Source of the DNA: Tenebrio molitor
Lineage: Eukaryota; Arthropoda; Insecta; Coleoptera; Tenebrionidae
DNA: 64,000 bases
NCBI RefSeq assembly: GCF_963966145.1
Contig: NC_091046.1
Coordinates: 45,012,001 to 45,076,000 of the forward strand
Direction: 5' to 3'
Made by a program: the position numbers and the translations under genes. Numbering within the stretch: the stretch's first letter is position 1; each line of letters begins with the position of its first letter. This document shows, in pieces, positions 44,867 to 57,913 of this stretch. The notes beneath the pieces were generated by a model. It ran no database searches. It was not told the origin of the DNA and was given only the letters and a program-made list of their open reading frames with translations.

Positions 44867-47192
44867 CATAGGTATTGTTGTAAGTTGAGAAATTTGGCCC
44901 AAAAGGATTTATACAGAAATGCTACTGTGCAGAAATGCACAGTAGGTATTCTTTGACAATGAATTGAATAAAATAATTTTAAAAATATTGATTTTTCGTT
45001 AAAAAAAGGAAACTTTCTTAATCAGTATGCAAAAAAAGTTTGTTTTTGCACTTTTACAAGTTGCGAATTGTCCTCGCCGAATTGATTCAGTTAAAAACTT
45101 TCAAAACGTAGCGAGCCGGTTGTCTTTGCCGTAAGATTCCGCGTCGATGATCGAAATGGCCGATTTTGGAAGCTTTGGAACGGAATGAAAGGGTCCTCGC
45201 GTGCCTGGTCCGCAAAACAATCAAACTTTTCATGAACTAGTAATGCAACGAAGCAAAACCCAAAATTATACACCGATAATAGGTTGGACGTGATGATTTA
45301 CCGTAGTTGTTAAGGATGAGCTTAAAATTGAGCAATCAAAACGTATTGCTAGATCACACATAATAAGTTGCCTTGGATTTTGTACTGATCATCCCAAAAA
45401 AATATTTTACATGAACACTGTGTTAGGTCTAATGTTTCTCAGGCTAAATAGACTTCATGTTTTTAGAGCACAATTTTCTCTAAAATGTTACCGAACGAGT
45501 TGAGATATTTATTATGTACAATTGTTAGAACGTTAGACCGCTTAGATTAACGAACATTCGATGTGACAACATTTATTGGAACGTAGATTAGGTCGTGTAA
45601 TTTTACCAGTTTTACTAAACCGTTTCTCTCGTATGCTTTGCGTAGGTGGGCCCGTTTGGTCGCACAACCATTCCTAGATGATTTTTTTCCCTGAGTCGTG
45701 GTTCCGTGTAGATCTTGCTCAAGTACATAATAATAATACATAATATCCGACACAACTGTTGCATTAGGCGTTAGGCGAAGCGTAAAAACAATCAACTAGA
45801 GTGCAACAACATTCCTTTACGAAACATTCTACTATCACAGGTGATAGTGTCACTGTACAACACTGGGGAGAGAGTTACGTTGGTTTTTACGTGTCTACAG
45901 CCTGCTTTCGTTGAAATCGGAGTGTACTGTACGACGTCATCTGTTGCAATTTCTGTGCGTGGCTTACAGTCTAATTTCAGTGTCTACAATATCATCATTC
46001 TGCGAATGCTTATCAACGTTTAGGTTAGTGTTGTTATAGCCGTGCATTGCATTATTCTATTATTAGTGATGTATCCAGTCGGGTAATACCTGCTGAATCC
46101 ATGGTGCAGGCGGCGCATGTTTCCATATGGCCTACTCATCAAGTTGGCGCGCACTTGCTCAAGCAAGTCGCTTGCTTTTGTACAGAGCTACTACATCTTG
46201 TCGGTAATCAGTATCCATGTGTTATGATATATACGATTTGTTGTTAATTTTTAATTCGATTAGCTGTTGTCCAGACAAATATCGAGACATCAATAAACGT
46301 TATTTATATACTCTGTATACATTAAGGGGGCGGGAGATGAACACTTCTCGTCACAACCCGAGGTGTCGGTGCCGCCGCTCACCCAAACTGGACCCGAACG
46401 ACACCGCACAAACACGAGCAAGCACACGAGGGGTGGCGGCACCGTCGCACACCCGCGGGTTCGGACGACGAGTCCCACGGTCCGATCAGAACAACGGATC
46501 TACCCTTAACAGGACGCCCTCACCTTCTTCCATTGCGTTGCAGAATTCTGCGTCAACGCGACTAGATGTACGCACGTCTTGCAGCCGTCAGAGTCACTTT
46601 GAGCAGCTGTGGCGTCTTTCTGTCGGTAGCTCGGGTTGATCTGATCGGACCGTGACAACACGGAAATGCACATTTTTGCTTTATTTTATGCAGTCGCGGT
46701 ACACCCGAATTCAGTTGCGTGGGGTCGCTGTTCTAGCACAGGGACCTTTTGGATCTTCGCCCACATTCCAGATGGAGGCATTTGTACGAGAAGACTGACG
46801 TAGTGTGTTAATCGTTTTAATGGAAATTGTCCTGCATAAAATAAAGTTCAACTGAACAATGAATATGGCCAATTATAAACTTTTAGATATAATTCTTTTC
46901 ACAATATAAGTGTGCTTTATAATAACTAATTATTAGTAGTTACGTGATGGTTATCTAGTAGTTAACTAAGAGAAGAAATTACGATATGTTACAGAAGGAG
47001 TGAGTTTTTAAGTATAAATAAAAAAGATGTAAAATATTTGTTACGCTCACAACAGTCTAATTTTGTACGTAGTCCGCTAGTTTTATACCATAGTTTTGTA
47101 ATGTAAATGTAAGTATTGACTTATTAAAAGGTGTTCACATGTTGTGTAATAGCTTAAATTTAAATATTTTAAAATAAAAATTGTTTTGAAAG
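44867..47192. other. Intergenic DNA, possible long plus-strand 3' UTR
   Basis: No coding exon recognised. Base composition from about 45300 to 47150 is even, with AATAAA signals on the plus strand near 46852 and 47028, as in a long 3' UTR or a noncoding transcript. A GC-rich patch lies at 46330-46500. A 16-bp hairpin ACTTGCTCAAGCAAGT is near 46152. Confidence 0.3.
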
Positions 47193-47645
47193 TTACCCTC
47201 GCGTTTTATTTTGCAACATGAGACTCTGCAATTCATTGATCGCCAACAACACCATTTTTATGTTCACTTTGACGTGAACCGCGAGCTTCCTGTAGTGCTC
47301 GATGTCTTTCTTCAGACCCCTCATTCTGATTTCTGAATATTTGTCCGCCTCATCGCAGTCCATCTCCAAAAGATAACCTAAACCTACATTTACGTAAGAC
47401 CGCTCGAAATCGGTAACTTCACCGGTGACGTGAACACCACAATCTAAACCCACACGGACTACCATGTCGCGGTCCTTCTCCTTGAATTCGTTCATGGTTT
47501 TCACGACTTGCTTCACTTCCTCCCATTCTTTGTGTTTTTTTACCTTCTCCTTGAGGATGTTTTGCACCTCAGCGAGGTCTCTTTTTAGAGTGTCTTCCAG
47601 GAACGCTTCGTACTCTTGGATTTTCTTGGCGAGCTCGCCGGTCAT
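47193..47645 (-). CDS. Uxt: UXT-like alpha-prefoldin subunit
   Basis: Small prefoldin-fold protein. In other animals UXT belongs to the R2TP/prefoldin-like co-chaperone complex and acts as a transcription cofactor. Single exon, 150 residues from the Met at 47645 (MTGELAKKIQEYEAFLEDTL); the frame is open further upstream to 47768 but that part is poorly folded-looking and lies before the conserved start. It shows two long helices (about 4-60 and 115-148) separated by a beta-hairpin region (RVGLDCGVHVTGEV, YVNVGLGYLLEM) typical of alpha-prefoldins. The motif KIQEYEAFLEDTLKRDL matches the UXT N-terminal helix. It is transcribed away from roquin, with 1.5 kb between the coding starts. No close polyadenylation signal was seen. 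Confidence 0.85.
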   Translation of the reverse strand: MTGELAKKIQEYEAFLEDTLKRDLAEVQNILKEKVKKHKEWEEVKQVVKTMNEFKEKDRDMVVRVGLDCGVHVTGEVTDFERSYVNVGLGYLLEMDCDEADKYSEIRMRGLKKDIEHYRKLAVHVKVNIKMVLLAINELQSLMLQNKTRG

Positions 47646-49182
47646 TTTCGGCAGATGGTTTTGACAGAAAACTGAGGTTATGTACACTTCGCCACGGTGC
47701 AGCAGACGAAACTTTATTTCTGTGAAAACACGACAATTTACAAAGTATTGAACACATTTTGAAAACACCCTACTTGCAGCAGCCCTAGTTTCACCTAAAT
47801 CTCTACGCTTATTATTATTTTTATGTCGTCTGTCAAAGCTGTCAATGGACGGATGTTAAATGACAGCAGAGAAGCCAGCTAAACGTTGCATTTTCGCATT
47901 TATGAAATTAACAATTTGGAAATTATTTGCGACAATCTTTACATTTTCGGGTCGCAAACGATACAAGAAGAAAATATTTTTTAAATAAGGAGCTTCTTTA
48001 AATGCTACACAATTGCAGAAACTGGAGTGTGCAGAATGTCACCAAAAGTAAGAATGCAGAATAAAGGTGTCTGGACGATAACTTAGCCGGTCAATTCGTT
48101 TAATTCAGATAATTTTGCGCAAGGGAATTGTTTTTTCCTACAATATCGGTTGACGGTGATAATCGGAACAGATTTGATGGACATTGACCAGTTCATGGCT
48201 GTTTAAATTAGCCATAAACATTCTGATAGAATTTTTTCTGTACTTGGACAATGATCTTTAAAATGAGAGTAATTAGTGTGAAGATGTTTCCGGAAAATCT
48301 CATGCAGACAGTGTTTTCGAAGAAATCGAGTGACGAAAATGTCTTATTCACAATCTATATTTAAAGTGAACGCTTCAACACCAATTTTTTCCACGAGCTC
48401 GTAGTGCTTTCAACAAGAAAATGAATTTAAAAATTGTTTCAACGTAATAATAAATTATATCATTGTATTTATCACGTCTGTCTCATTTTAGTTATATTTA
48501 TCTCAATCAATGCAATACTAATTCTATTTATCTACAGTTTAGAACGGGTTTGAAAAAGTAAGTAAACAGTTTTATAGAAGCGTTTACAATTGTATTAGTT
48601 GGTAATTTCCACCTTGGCCTAATTGAATGTGTTTCGTACATCTCGAGTGAGCCCCCTGTAAGAAGAAAATTTGTGATGAATCACGCTGTAAATATTTATC
48701 TGCCCCCTCTCCGGGTCCCGATTGATGGGCAGTTGTTTACATCAGAATAATATTTTTTTCGTAATTTGCGTAATTTGCAATAAATTGTTTTGTAATTGTG
48801 CAAAATAAATCCACGTTTTAATCCGGGGCCGGTCCGAACCATTTTTACGTGCGCAACACGTAATTATGGAAAATGCTCGGTATGTGTAATGCGCAGAGTG
48901 CGATCACCTTCCCATTGACGTATGACGTTCGAGAAGATTTCACAACATTGTTGTGATGTCTGGTGGTGCTTCATGATGTGATGTTCTGTTTTAAATTAAT
49001 TAAGGTAAGAGCGCCTGCCGTAATCCCGCCGCCCTCCTTGGCCTCCCCCGACACTCTCTGCCCCCAAAGTCGGCCTTTTACCCGGGCCCGGAGCCGCACG
49101 ACTTGCCACATTGGCACCACACAGTGTCATCACCTGATTTTGACAAGTGATGATGTGAGCAACGGTGATTTCGCATTTCAGA
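47646..49182. promoter_or_regulatory. Divergent promoter region between UXT and roquin
   Basis: UXT points left and roquin right, so this 1.5 kb holds both promoters. A 3' splice site ends at 49181, one base before the roquin ATG, showing an upstream untranslated exon, probably within 48.8-49.1 kb. AT-rich elsewhere, with no other gene. Confidence 0.5.
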
Positions 49183-52100
49183 ATGCCAATTCAGGCTCCA
49201 CAGTGGACGGAGTTCCTGTCTTGTCCAGTATGTTGCAATGCATTTGATGTAGCCCTCCGTAGCCCCATCAGTCTGGGCTGCGGCCACACGGTATGCAAGG
49301 CCTGCCTGTCGAACCTCCACCGCAAGCAATGCCCCTTCGACCAGACCACCATCAGCATAGACATCGAGAGCCTGCCGGTCAACACGGCGCTGCTCCAGCT
49401 GGTCGGCCCCACTATCAAGAAGGACAACGAGGAGGTGCTCGACCACAAGATTGTCTCCAGGGACAACGTCACCTACTACCAGGACTCGCGCAAGTGCGTG
49501 GAGGAGCTGGCGATGTACCTGAAGCCCCATCCCAACGGCAGCGCCTGCGGCAGCGGCAGCATCCTTTCCAGGCCCATGCAGAGGAAGCTGGTCACGCTGA
49601 TCAACTGCCAGCTGGTGGAGGACGAGGGGCGGACCAGGGCCATGAGGGCGGCGAGGTCGCTGGGCGAGCGCACCGTCACCGAGCTCATACTGCAACATCA
49701 GAACCCCCAACAGCTCTCAGCGAACTTGTGGGCCGCCGTCCGGGCCAGGGGCTGCCAATTCCTGGGACCAGGTGCGTCAAAACAGTTAATCACACAAGAA
49801 AAAAAATGTTCAAAATTGGAATTGAAAATGTGGTTCTTTTAAGATGAGTTGTTTGATGGAACGTTGTTGCAGCCATGCAAGAGGAGGTGCTGAAGCTGGT
49901 CCTGCTGGCGTTGGAAGACGGCTCCGCCCTGTCGCGCAAGGTCCTGGTGATGTTCGTGGTGCAGCGCCTGGAGCCGCACTTCCCCCAAGCTTCCAAGACG
50001 AGCATCGGCCACGTGGTGCAGCTCCTCTACAGGGCCTCCTGTTTCAAAGTAGTCCCGATCGTCCGACATCCGTCCAATTCTAACCGGTCCCACTTTGCAG
50101 GTGTCTAAACGCGAAGGCGATTCGTCGCTGATGCAGCTCAAGGAGGAGTTCCGCACGTACGAGGCGCTGCGGCGCGAGCACGACGCCCAGATCGTCCAGA
50201 TCGCCACCGAGGCCGGCCTCAGGATCGCCCCGGACCAGTGGTCGGCGCTCCTCTACGGCGACACCGCCCACAAGTCGCACATGCAGAGCATCATCGACAA
50301 GCTGCAGACGCCGCAGTCGTTCGCCCAATCTGTCCAAGAGCTGGTGATCGCGCTGCAGAGGACCGGCGATCCGGGGAAGCTGTCCGTGCTGCGGACGCCT
50401 CTGGAGTTGCTGGCGGGGATCGATCCCAGTCCCGGTGAGTGACCTTGTCCAGGTTGCGAAATTCGGTATCTAATCTGGTCGTAATTGTGGAAGTTTCCGT
50501 TGGCGGGATTTTCCGCGATCTCGATGCAAATTCGGCGACAGAAATGAACCAAGCTGATTGAAGATGTTTTAATTTGTTTTTGTTGTGCGTTATTGCGGTG
50601 TCGACAGCGGAAGAATTATTAAAACTTGTGTCGCGATTCCCAGAATTGGAGATTTTGCGGATTAGATACCAGATAACACAATGGATTTTGTCCTATTATT
50701 TTTTTTAATCCAGTCACGGTTCTAATTAAAGGAGATATTTCCGGCCCTATCTAAAGCTGCAGACGCTCAATTTTGCGCCGGAATTTATTCAGGACAGTGA
50801 TTTCAACGTTTATATCTGTCACGACAATTGCTCGCATGTCTCGCTCGCTCCTCATAAAATTATTTATCCGATCGTCGACTGCAATAAATTTCTATTTTCA
50901 AAACTATTTTATTGGTTTCTTTCATTGTTTTTATTTGGATTTAAATCAAACGTCGACGTCAATGGATTTATTAGACAAAGGAACTTTCAAGTCGCTTGGA
51001 AAATTTTAAATGCACTTAAATTCGAAACGATTTCCGTAGAAATTCACCTCGTCGCCCGGTGGACATTTATTGTTGTCGCTCATTTTTCCACATTTATTGT
51101 CGTCAACTTGATAACGACGAAATTCAAAACAACATCAAATTAATTGCATTATCTCTGGGTTTCTTTTGTTATCTTCGTATTATCGTACAGGTTTCGTTAT
51201 AAATAAATATTTCTGTGAAATTTGCCACCTACAATAAATTTCGTTACTGAATTATACTGTATAAATTCATGTGATAACTTAATTGCCTAAAAACAAGGGG
51301 CTTGGAGACTGTAATTCAAAATTTGAAAAAATCGTCACAATCAAATCAAATTATCCCACAAGTTACGTCTGTTAAGTTAATTAAAATTTTTATTGAAAAC
51401 GATAAAAACAAGAACATGTCGCTTTTTTTCAAGGAAAAAATGTTCACGGCTATAAATATTCCCGACACCTGATTATTCTTTTTCACCTATTTTCAAAACT
51501 GTTTTGCTACATTGTCTGACGAATGCTGCGCCGGTAATGTAGGATTTCTTCCTTTAGTGTTCAAATTGTTCTGTCAGCATTTGGTCTTTAAAATACCCAG
51601 ATTTTGTAAAATGTTTGTGGATTATTATTGTCTGGTCATTCCGCAGCAGCTTCCTCAAGTTCTGGAAGCTTTCCACTCGGTTTTCCTTTATTTACATTTC
51701 CTGTCTGAACAAGTCTGTGGATTATATTCATAAAATGGGCCACCAAAAACATTTCCTGGTTTAGATACAGTGAACAAGTTCATTTATCATTGTTGAATAT
51801 TTCAATAGTAAGACAGTCCATGAGTGCACCCCATTACAGGGAATAACCCATTTTCTTTGTTGCTACAATAAAAAAGTGTTTATGTTAAGTGTCAACAAAA
51901 TATTTACTCTGCTCACTACATTGACTAATGACCTTCACGGGATTGTCTTGGAGAAACCTCTCTTGCAGCTTTAACTAACTCAAAACATCATGATAACACT
52001 TGCAAAACTGATAAACGATGAAAACGGCCAAGTGACAAGTGTGAACTGTCAAATGTCAAATTTACCAATCCACAAGAGATGCAAATCTTAAATCATAGCC

Positions 52101-55100
52101 AACTAGGATGTAAGAAACATTTATTATAAATCTGTATCTTGACAGGAATCGGTAGCAAGCGGCACAATTTTAACTCGTAGATGACAATGCCCACACTACT
52201 GGTGCTGGTGCTTTGTAGTTATAGTGGCAGAGATTATACTACCAAAAGTCTATTGAAATTTGAAGAAGTTTCCCCACTCTTAAATAGAAAAAAATATTTA
52301 ATAATAAAATTCTTCCTTTTTGAAGACTACGTGACGTGCCAAATTGTCAAATAGTTTTTGACAATTATGGTTAGGTCATGTTGAAGCTATTTGACTTGAG
52401 TTTGATTCACTTTCCACCTATAAAATTGATTTATATCGCACTTAAGTTTAATGCGATCGCTAGAGAGAAGTTTCGTGGACTCGCATCGATGAAAATGTTT
52501 TAGTAGATGTGGTAAATGTTTGGATATTTGGAGAAATTGCGACCGGTGACGAACGTTCCTGTAAAAATTTCGTACAAAGATTACCTCAGCCCTGTGCATT
52601 TACGTAAATATAAAACAATAAAATTACATTTTACGACATGCTTCGGGTTTTATGGGAATTAAAGCTAGCCCCTCCTTTCATTTCGACGAAATCGTTATCA
52701 TCGCGGATCTCGAAAAGGGTGTTGCCACATGAAAATGACCATTTCAAGGTTATAATAATTAAAAAGTAAATAAAGCGAAACGTAATATAATTGTACGAAT
52801 TGGAAAAATCGATAAATTGTTGTTTTTTTTTTGTCTTGTTTGTCGTGTTTTTGTCGAGCGGTTGCGGAATCCGGAATGTCAAGAGAACGCGTACATTTTC
52901 CATAATAGGGATTGTGACAGTTGCAAAGTACAGAAACTGTTTAAATTCATAATGTACACCGTGGGTGGCTTAAGTACACTTTTCAAACGCACACATTTTT
53001 CAATGGATTACTTAATTTTTTGTAATCTTTCAAATTCAACAAACTTTATAATTTGTTTTTCTAAAATTACACCAGTTGCTACCAACATTTATCTATAAAC
53101 TAAACTTTTTTAAATATTCCTTCGCGTGGAACTTCCCCGAAATTTGTACAAGATATACAACTTCAGTGAGAAATTTTCGAAATAGGACAGTACGATTCAT
53201 TTGTTAAGAAAATGACAAAACTATTTTTGTAAAAATTGTAAATTGCTTCAAATTGCGGAAATTTCGGTGCGACACAGGTGATGCAAAAGTTTGGACACTT
53301 TTAAAGACCATTCTTATCGCATTCTGTTGTGTAAGCCAATTTAAAAAAACATTAGAAACCACCTTAAGTCTTACCTTTAAACGTGCACGTTTACCGATAA
53401 AGATTTGAAGAGGATTTTAATCGGAGAAACACCAAATGCAGAAGGTGTTTTTTTAGTCACAAAAAGATTGTATCAAGTTTTATGTCACTATTATATTCAA
53501 AAGCAAAAAAATCTTTGATTGTCGAGCGATGTAATGGTTGGATTTTACCGACATCAAAACAGTTTTCATCCTACATTCATTAATTTTTTTCAATTTTTTT
53601 TCAATTCCACATTGGCATGGTTGGGGTAACAGATGAATAATAATTCGGTTTAATAGTTCCAACGTTTATTTTATAATTACTTCTTCACACGACTTTCTCA
53701 CATTACTTGGTAATGTGGACAAAGTGGTAAGGACATTAATATTAATATTATTAATGGTAGAGGACAAACAAAAACTGTTCTTAATTACTGGTGGAGTTTT
53801 AACCTTGTCTTAGACTAAAAATAAAACATAATTCAGTATAAAACGATACATTTTTGCCCTCTTGAACTCGAAAGAAATTTAACATTATACACCGATAGAA
53901 GTTTAATTTAAAAAATGTTTGAAGGTTGACCGATTAAAGATAAAAACTTTGGAGATTGCATTCTTGATTTTCATGAACTAGTATTAGAAAAATAATTGTA
54001 AATCGTTCCAGAGGGAAGAAGAAGAAGAGTTGATTTGATCGCATTTCGATAATTTTTGTTGTTGCAGAATCGTCGACTCCGTCGTGGAAAGACTGCAGCG
54101 ACGCCTTGGAGGCGGTGCGTCTGGTGGTGGCCGGCCTAGTAGAGTTCATCCACCAGCACGGCAGCAGGAAGCTCCAAGACACGTCGCATTCCCCGCACAC
54201 CAAATACAAGATCAGCATGTGCCGCGACCTGACGCTGAGGGGAAGCTGTCCGCGCGGCACCAACTGCACCTTCGCCCACACCAACGAAGAACTGGAGAAG
54301 TAAGTCGAGCATTCCGAGCAGTCGTTGTGTAGATGCATGGTTGTTCGCACGCACCAATCGAGTACCTCCTTCCGGACTACGCTGCACCTAATCGGACAGT
54401 GTTTTCAGGTACCGCGCCAAGAACCGCAAGACCATCATCCGCAACAAGGAGCACCGGATCGACAGCCAATCGCCGACGGAGAAGGTCTACCCCCAGACCG
54501 AGGACTACTACTCGATGCCGAACACCGCCACGGTCAGTCCGGTGCCGATCCCGGCCGTCGTGCAGATCCAGAGGATGGGCTACGACGTCGCCTTCAACCA
54601 CAACCTGGCGCCGTACCAGCCCCAGCCGATGTACGCCCAGACGGGGGCCCCCTACCCGCACGACGTCTACCAAGCGGCGCCGCCTAACATAGTCTTAGCC
54701 AACAACGACCAATTCTACCCGCAGCAGACGGACTACGCGGCGAACGCGGGCCACCAGAGCAACCAGGAGAAGAGGTCCAACTGGGACAACGTCATACCGA
54801 AGAACCCGAACGTGCTCCAGCAGACCAAGAGGACCTCCACGAAGAGCCTGGCCGAGCTGCATCAGAGGAAGCAGGAGGTGCTGTCGCAGCTGGAGAAGGT
54901 CGTCGGGAAGAACGTCGCCACGGCGATCTCGCACAACGCGACGAGTCTCGCCAGGCAAGAGTCCCAACACGACCTGGACAGTCCCACCTCGCCCTACACC
55001 TTCTGGACGGGACACACCAACAGCGGACCCACCTTCGTCAGGTCGGACTCGATCCTGGCCGCCGACGACGACTACGTCCCGTACGACTCGCCCGCGATCA

Positions 55101-55920
55101 GCAAGTACGGCCCCATCTCCAGGATGCACAAGGACAACGGACAAGTGTCGTCCTTCCGGGACGGCAGCATGTCCTCCCCTCTGGTGAGTACAACAAAAGA
55201 TACCCAAAAAGACTCGGAGAGCACTCTCGAGGGCCTGTCATTGCAACTCTCGATTTCGATTTTAGATGCGCAGACCTCTCTCGTCGGCCAGTCCGGTGAC
55301 GTCTTTGTACTACAACAACAATCCGCCCCAGTTCCATCAAGGGTCGATACCCCCCGGCCACGCCATCGTGGGCCACCCCGCCAGCAGCATAGGTAGGGCG
55401 TCGATTTTGCGATTTTTGCCGCATAAAGCACTCCGGATTTCTTTCGCTAGGATCTCCGCAGTTGATCTACCACCACCAGAGGATGCAGGGCCCGTCGAAG
55501 GAGCTGCTGGCCGAATCGCAGCGCGTCAAGCTGCAACTGTGCAATTTGGAGAAGCAACTGAACGACCTAAAACTGGCGACGCAAGGCGTGACCACGTTGA
55601 GCGAACGCGACCGACTGACCCAAGAACTGCAACTGATCGAGCAGGGGATCCAGGAGAAGCAGAAGGAGGCCTGTCTGGTAGGTAGCGCCGTCCTGGTGTC
55701 TCGCATCGCTGACGACTGCTTCCAGAACAAGCTAGTCCACTCGTTGAACCAGGCGATGGGCAACTACAACAACGCCAACGTGCCCAACCTGGAGACCGCC
55801 GAGGAGGCGATGTACGAGGCGGACATCGCCAACGACATGCGACAGTTAGAGATCCGACTGCAGGAGGAGATCGAAGAGCAGGAGAAGATGTGGAGCAGTG
55901 AAGAGGACTCCAACCAGTAA
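49183..55920 (+). CDS. roq: Roquin, RING/ROQ/CCCH RNA-binding protein
   Basis: Cytoplasmic post-transcriptional repressor that binds stem-loops in mRNA 3' UTRs and recruits deadenylation, with an E3-ligase-type RING. Coding exons: 49183-49771, 49873-50048, 50101-50434, 54068-54299, 54409-55183, 55266-55392 and 55451-55920; 2703 nt, 900 residues. The start MPIQAPQWTEFLSCPVC matches the vertebrate N-terminus. The RING spans about residues 14-54 (CPVC, GCGHTVCKAC, CPF). The HEPN/ROQ region (about 130-400) is almost the vertebrate sequence, for example ARSLGERTVTELILQHQNPQ and QASKTSIGHVVQLLYRASCF. The CCCH finger is C-x8-C-x5-C-x3-H (CRDLTLRGSC...TFAH). A proline/glutamine/tyrosine-rich tail follows, then a C-terminal coiled coil (about 750-890). 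The 3.6-kb third intron carries a dispersed repeat. The last exon contains an in-frame GTAGGTAGC that could act as an alternative donor. Confidence 0.97.
50435..54067. other. Large roquin intron
   Basis: Holds one full copy of the dispersed repeat family R1 (51265-52125). The rest is AT-rich with short frames lacking domains. No nested gene seen. Confidence 0.45.
51265..52125 (+). repeat. Dispersed repeat family R1, copy c (long)
   Basis: About 860 bp alignable by eye with 62280-63160. Shared are TTGCCTAAAAACAA near the start, ACGAATG(C/T)TGCG(C/G)C in the middle, TTTACATTTCCTGTC-type runs, GTGAACTGTCAAATGTCAAA, and ATCATAGCCAACT near the end. No coding capacity or clear terminal repeats. 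Probably a non-autonomous transposon. Confidence 0.65.
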
Positions 55921-57230
55921 ATTAAACCCAATGGGTTCAGTTCTTGTTTTAATTTCATGACATATTTTCGTGTGGGCAAGTCTGATGGTATTTTGGATCG
56001 TGGGGCGGCGACTAGATTGTTTTCTCCCATTGAGATTTTTTTTTAACGAGACTTACGATCCAAAATGACCGACACGTTCAGGCTGTTTTATTCACATTAA
56101 ATACAATAGGTGCATTTCACATTTACTGAATTTGATGAGTAGTTGTTCCAGTTTTATTGGAAAAAGCGCGGCGTCTTTGTCACTCGCTCCAGAGAACTAT
56201 TAGCTGAAATGTTATCTAACTTTAATCATACTGTGTGTGATCGGTATATCAATGTTATGAGTTGATATATTTTAATTTAGTGTGCATTTGTTTGAAAATG
56301 CAACTGACTAAGAAGTTATTATGCTTAAATTTAATTATATAGTCTAATTTATTAAGCTTTATAGAACACAATGGTGTGTGTTACTGTGTTACAAAGAAAT
56401 TATCAGTCGTTAGCAGAGCATTTACAATTTAATATCTTTGTAATATATGTAATCCAACATGCATGTATAATGTAATTTGATGTATGCATTCAGTGATTAT
56501 TTAGAGCTGTCATTTTTTTTATTACAGTCTTTATGCGGTTCTTTCCTATTGAAATATCTATCGTCTACGAAGATGTGTACGCGCCTTGTTTACTAGTTTT
56601 ATCGCAAACGATTTTTTACCATGTACATTTGTCATATTTTTGATTGTCTTGCAATTTAAAAAAACAGTTTTTAAAGCATGTTTGTTTCACATTCGAAATG
56701 TATCGTTGAACGACGTGACCCAGTCACGACCATGATTAATTAATGCGTTAGTTAGAAACTGAGCATCGAAATATTTTTTATAAGATATGTAGAAATGCCA
56801 AAGTAATATTTTCCATCTTTTAATAAAAACCGATGATGTACTGGATGGCTCGTTTTATAATTTTCACGACAACGTGCTTCTTTGGTAGGTTCTAGCTTCT
56901 GTCCGTTTGCTTTGACAGCTCTGCCTTACCGGCCGATACCATTGTTAAATTCTTTGCTGAAGCAAATCTGCAATATTAGCCTAGGCTGTGTAACATAATT
57001 GTTTTCTCTCGTGGTTTTACCTAACGTTGTTTATGTTTGCCCTATAGTCAAGTTTTTATTTATTGAGTCATCTGGCATTCATTTTTATATTAGGTCATGT
57101 TGCACATGTGATTAATATTATACTATTTATACTGATTACATTAATCACGTATGTATATTTGGGTGGAAGTATATAAATTATACCAATATTTAAATAAATT
57201 ATTATTACCCATCGTCACTCTGTGTCTCAT
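55921..57230 (+). other. Roquin 3' UTR
   Basis: AT-rich sequence following the roquin stop, with AATAAA signals at 56822 and 57193. No other gene fits between here and the next coding start at 57914. Confidence 0.5.
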
Positions 57231-57913
57231 TACCCTCTGGCGTGCTCTGTGACAGTCACGTGGTCAAATAACACTTGTCACTGGAGGCCCACCTTTAGAA
57301 GCTTCATCTAACCGTCAGCGATTTAATTACAGCGTTTATCGCCCAATAATATTTTATTAAACCAGTCGATGTCTGATAGGTACTAATTGTTATGGTCACA
57401 GTGCCCCGATAATAATATTTGCAAAAGTGCCGTCTAAATATAACCCAATGTTTGCTGAAGCTATCACAAACATCGCACTGCGTTTTAATGGTCTTTGTGG
57501 AGTTATTAATTTGCAGATACGGTTCTGCTGAAAGAAGATACGTATTTTTGGGGGTTTTTGAAAATGTCAAAATTTGTAAAACTGTCAAAAAATTTTGGAA
57601 CGAGAATGCCTCCAGAAGCACTCGTGTTGGCGCGGGGGGATGAACAGGGGATGACGGAATATGGACTTGAATTATTTTTGAAATTTCAGGATTGAATGAT
57701 TCTGAAAATTTTACTGGTGGCAGATCGCTGCCTGCAATTCGGCCGGGCGTTGGCAGATGTCGCCCGGCACACTTGTCAAAAAAAAATAGTGAAACAGCTG
57801 TCAAATGCCGTTTTCGCGAAGTCGCATTGCGGCATTGTGTCTGTGGAATTTGCGTAAAAAATAGCGAAATTTCCGCGTACCGTGGGCGTCGAGAGTGTGG
57901 TGAATGCGAGAAG
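57231..57913 (+). promoter_or_regulatory. Upstream region of SCaMC
   Basis: Contains the presumed promoter and 5' UTR of the mitochondrial carrier gene. The last 200 bp are GC-richer. Open frames running into the gene from 57692 add no conserved sequence before the ATG at 57914. Confidence 0.35.

Noticed and set aside
46217..46639. 140-residue Arg/Ser-rich frame as a gene
   Set aside because: Composition only; no homology-like motif. Kept as noncoding.
49078..49710. Long minus-strand frame across the first roquin exon
   Set aside because: Antisense shadow of a GC-rich coding exon; the plus strand is unmistakably Roquin.
54325..55207. Several overlapping frames in the roquin tail on both strands
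   Set aside because: Composition artefacts of the proline/glutamine-rich coding region; only the spliced roquin frame is consistent.
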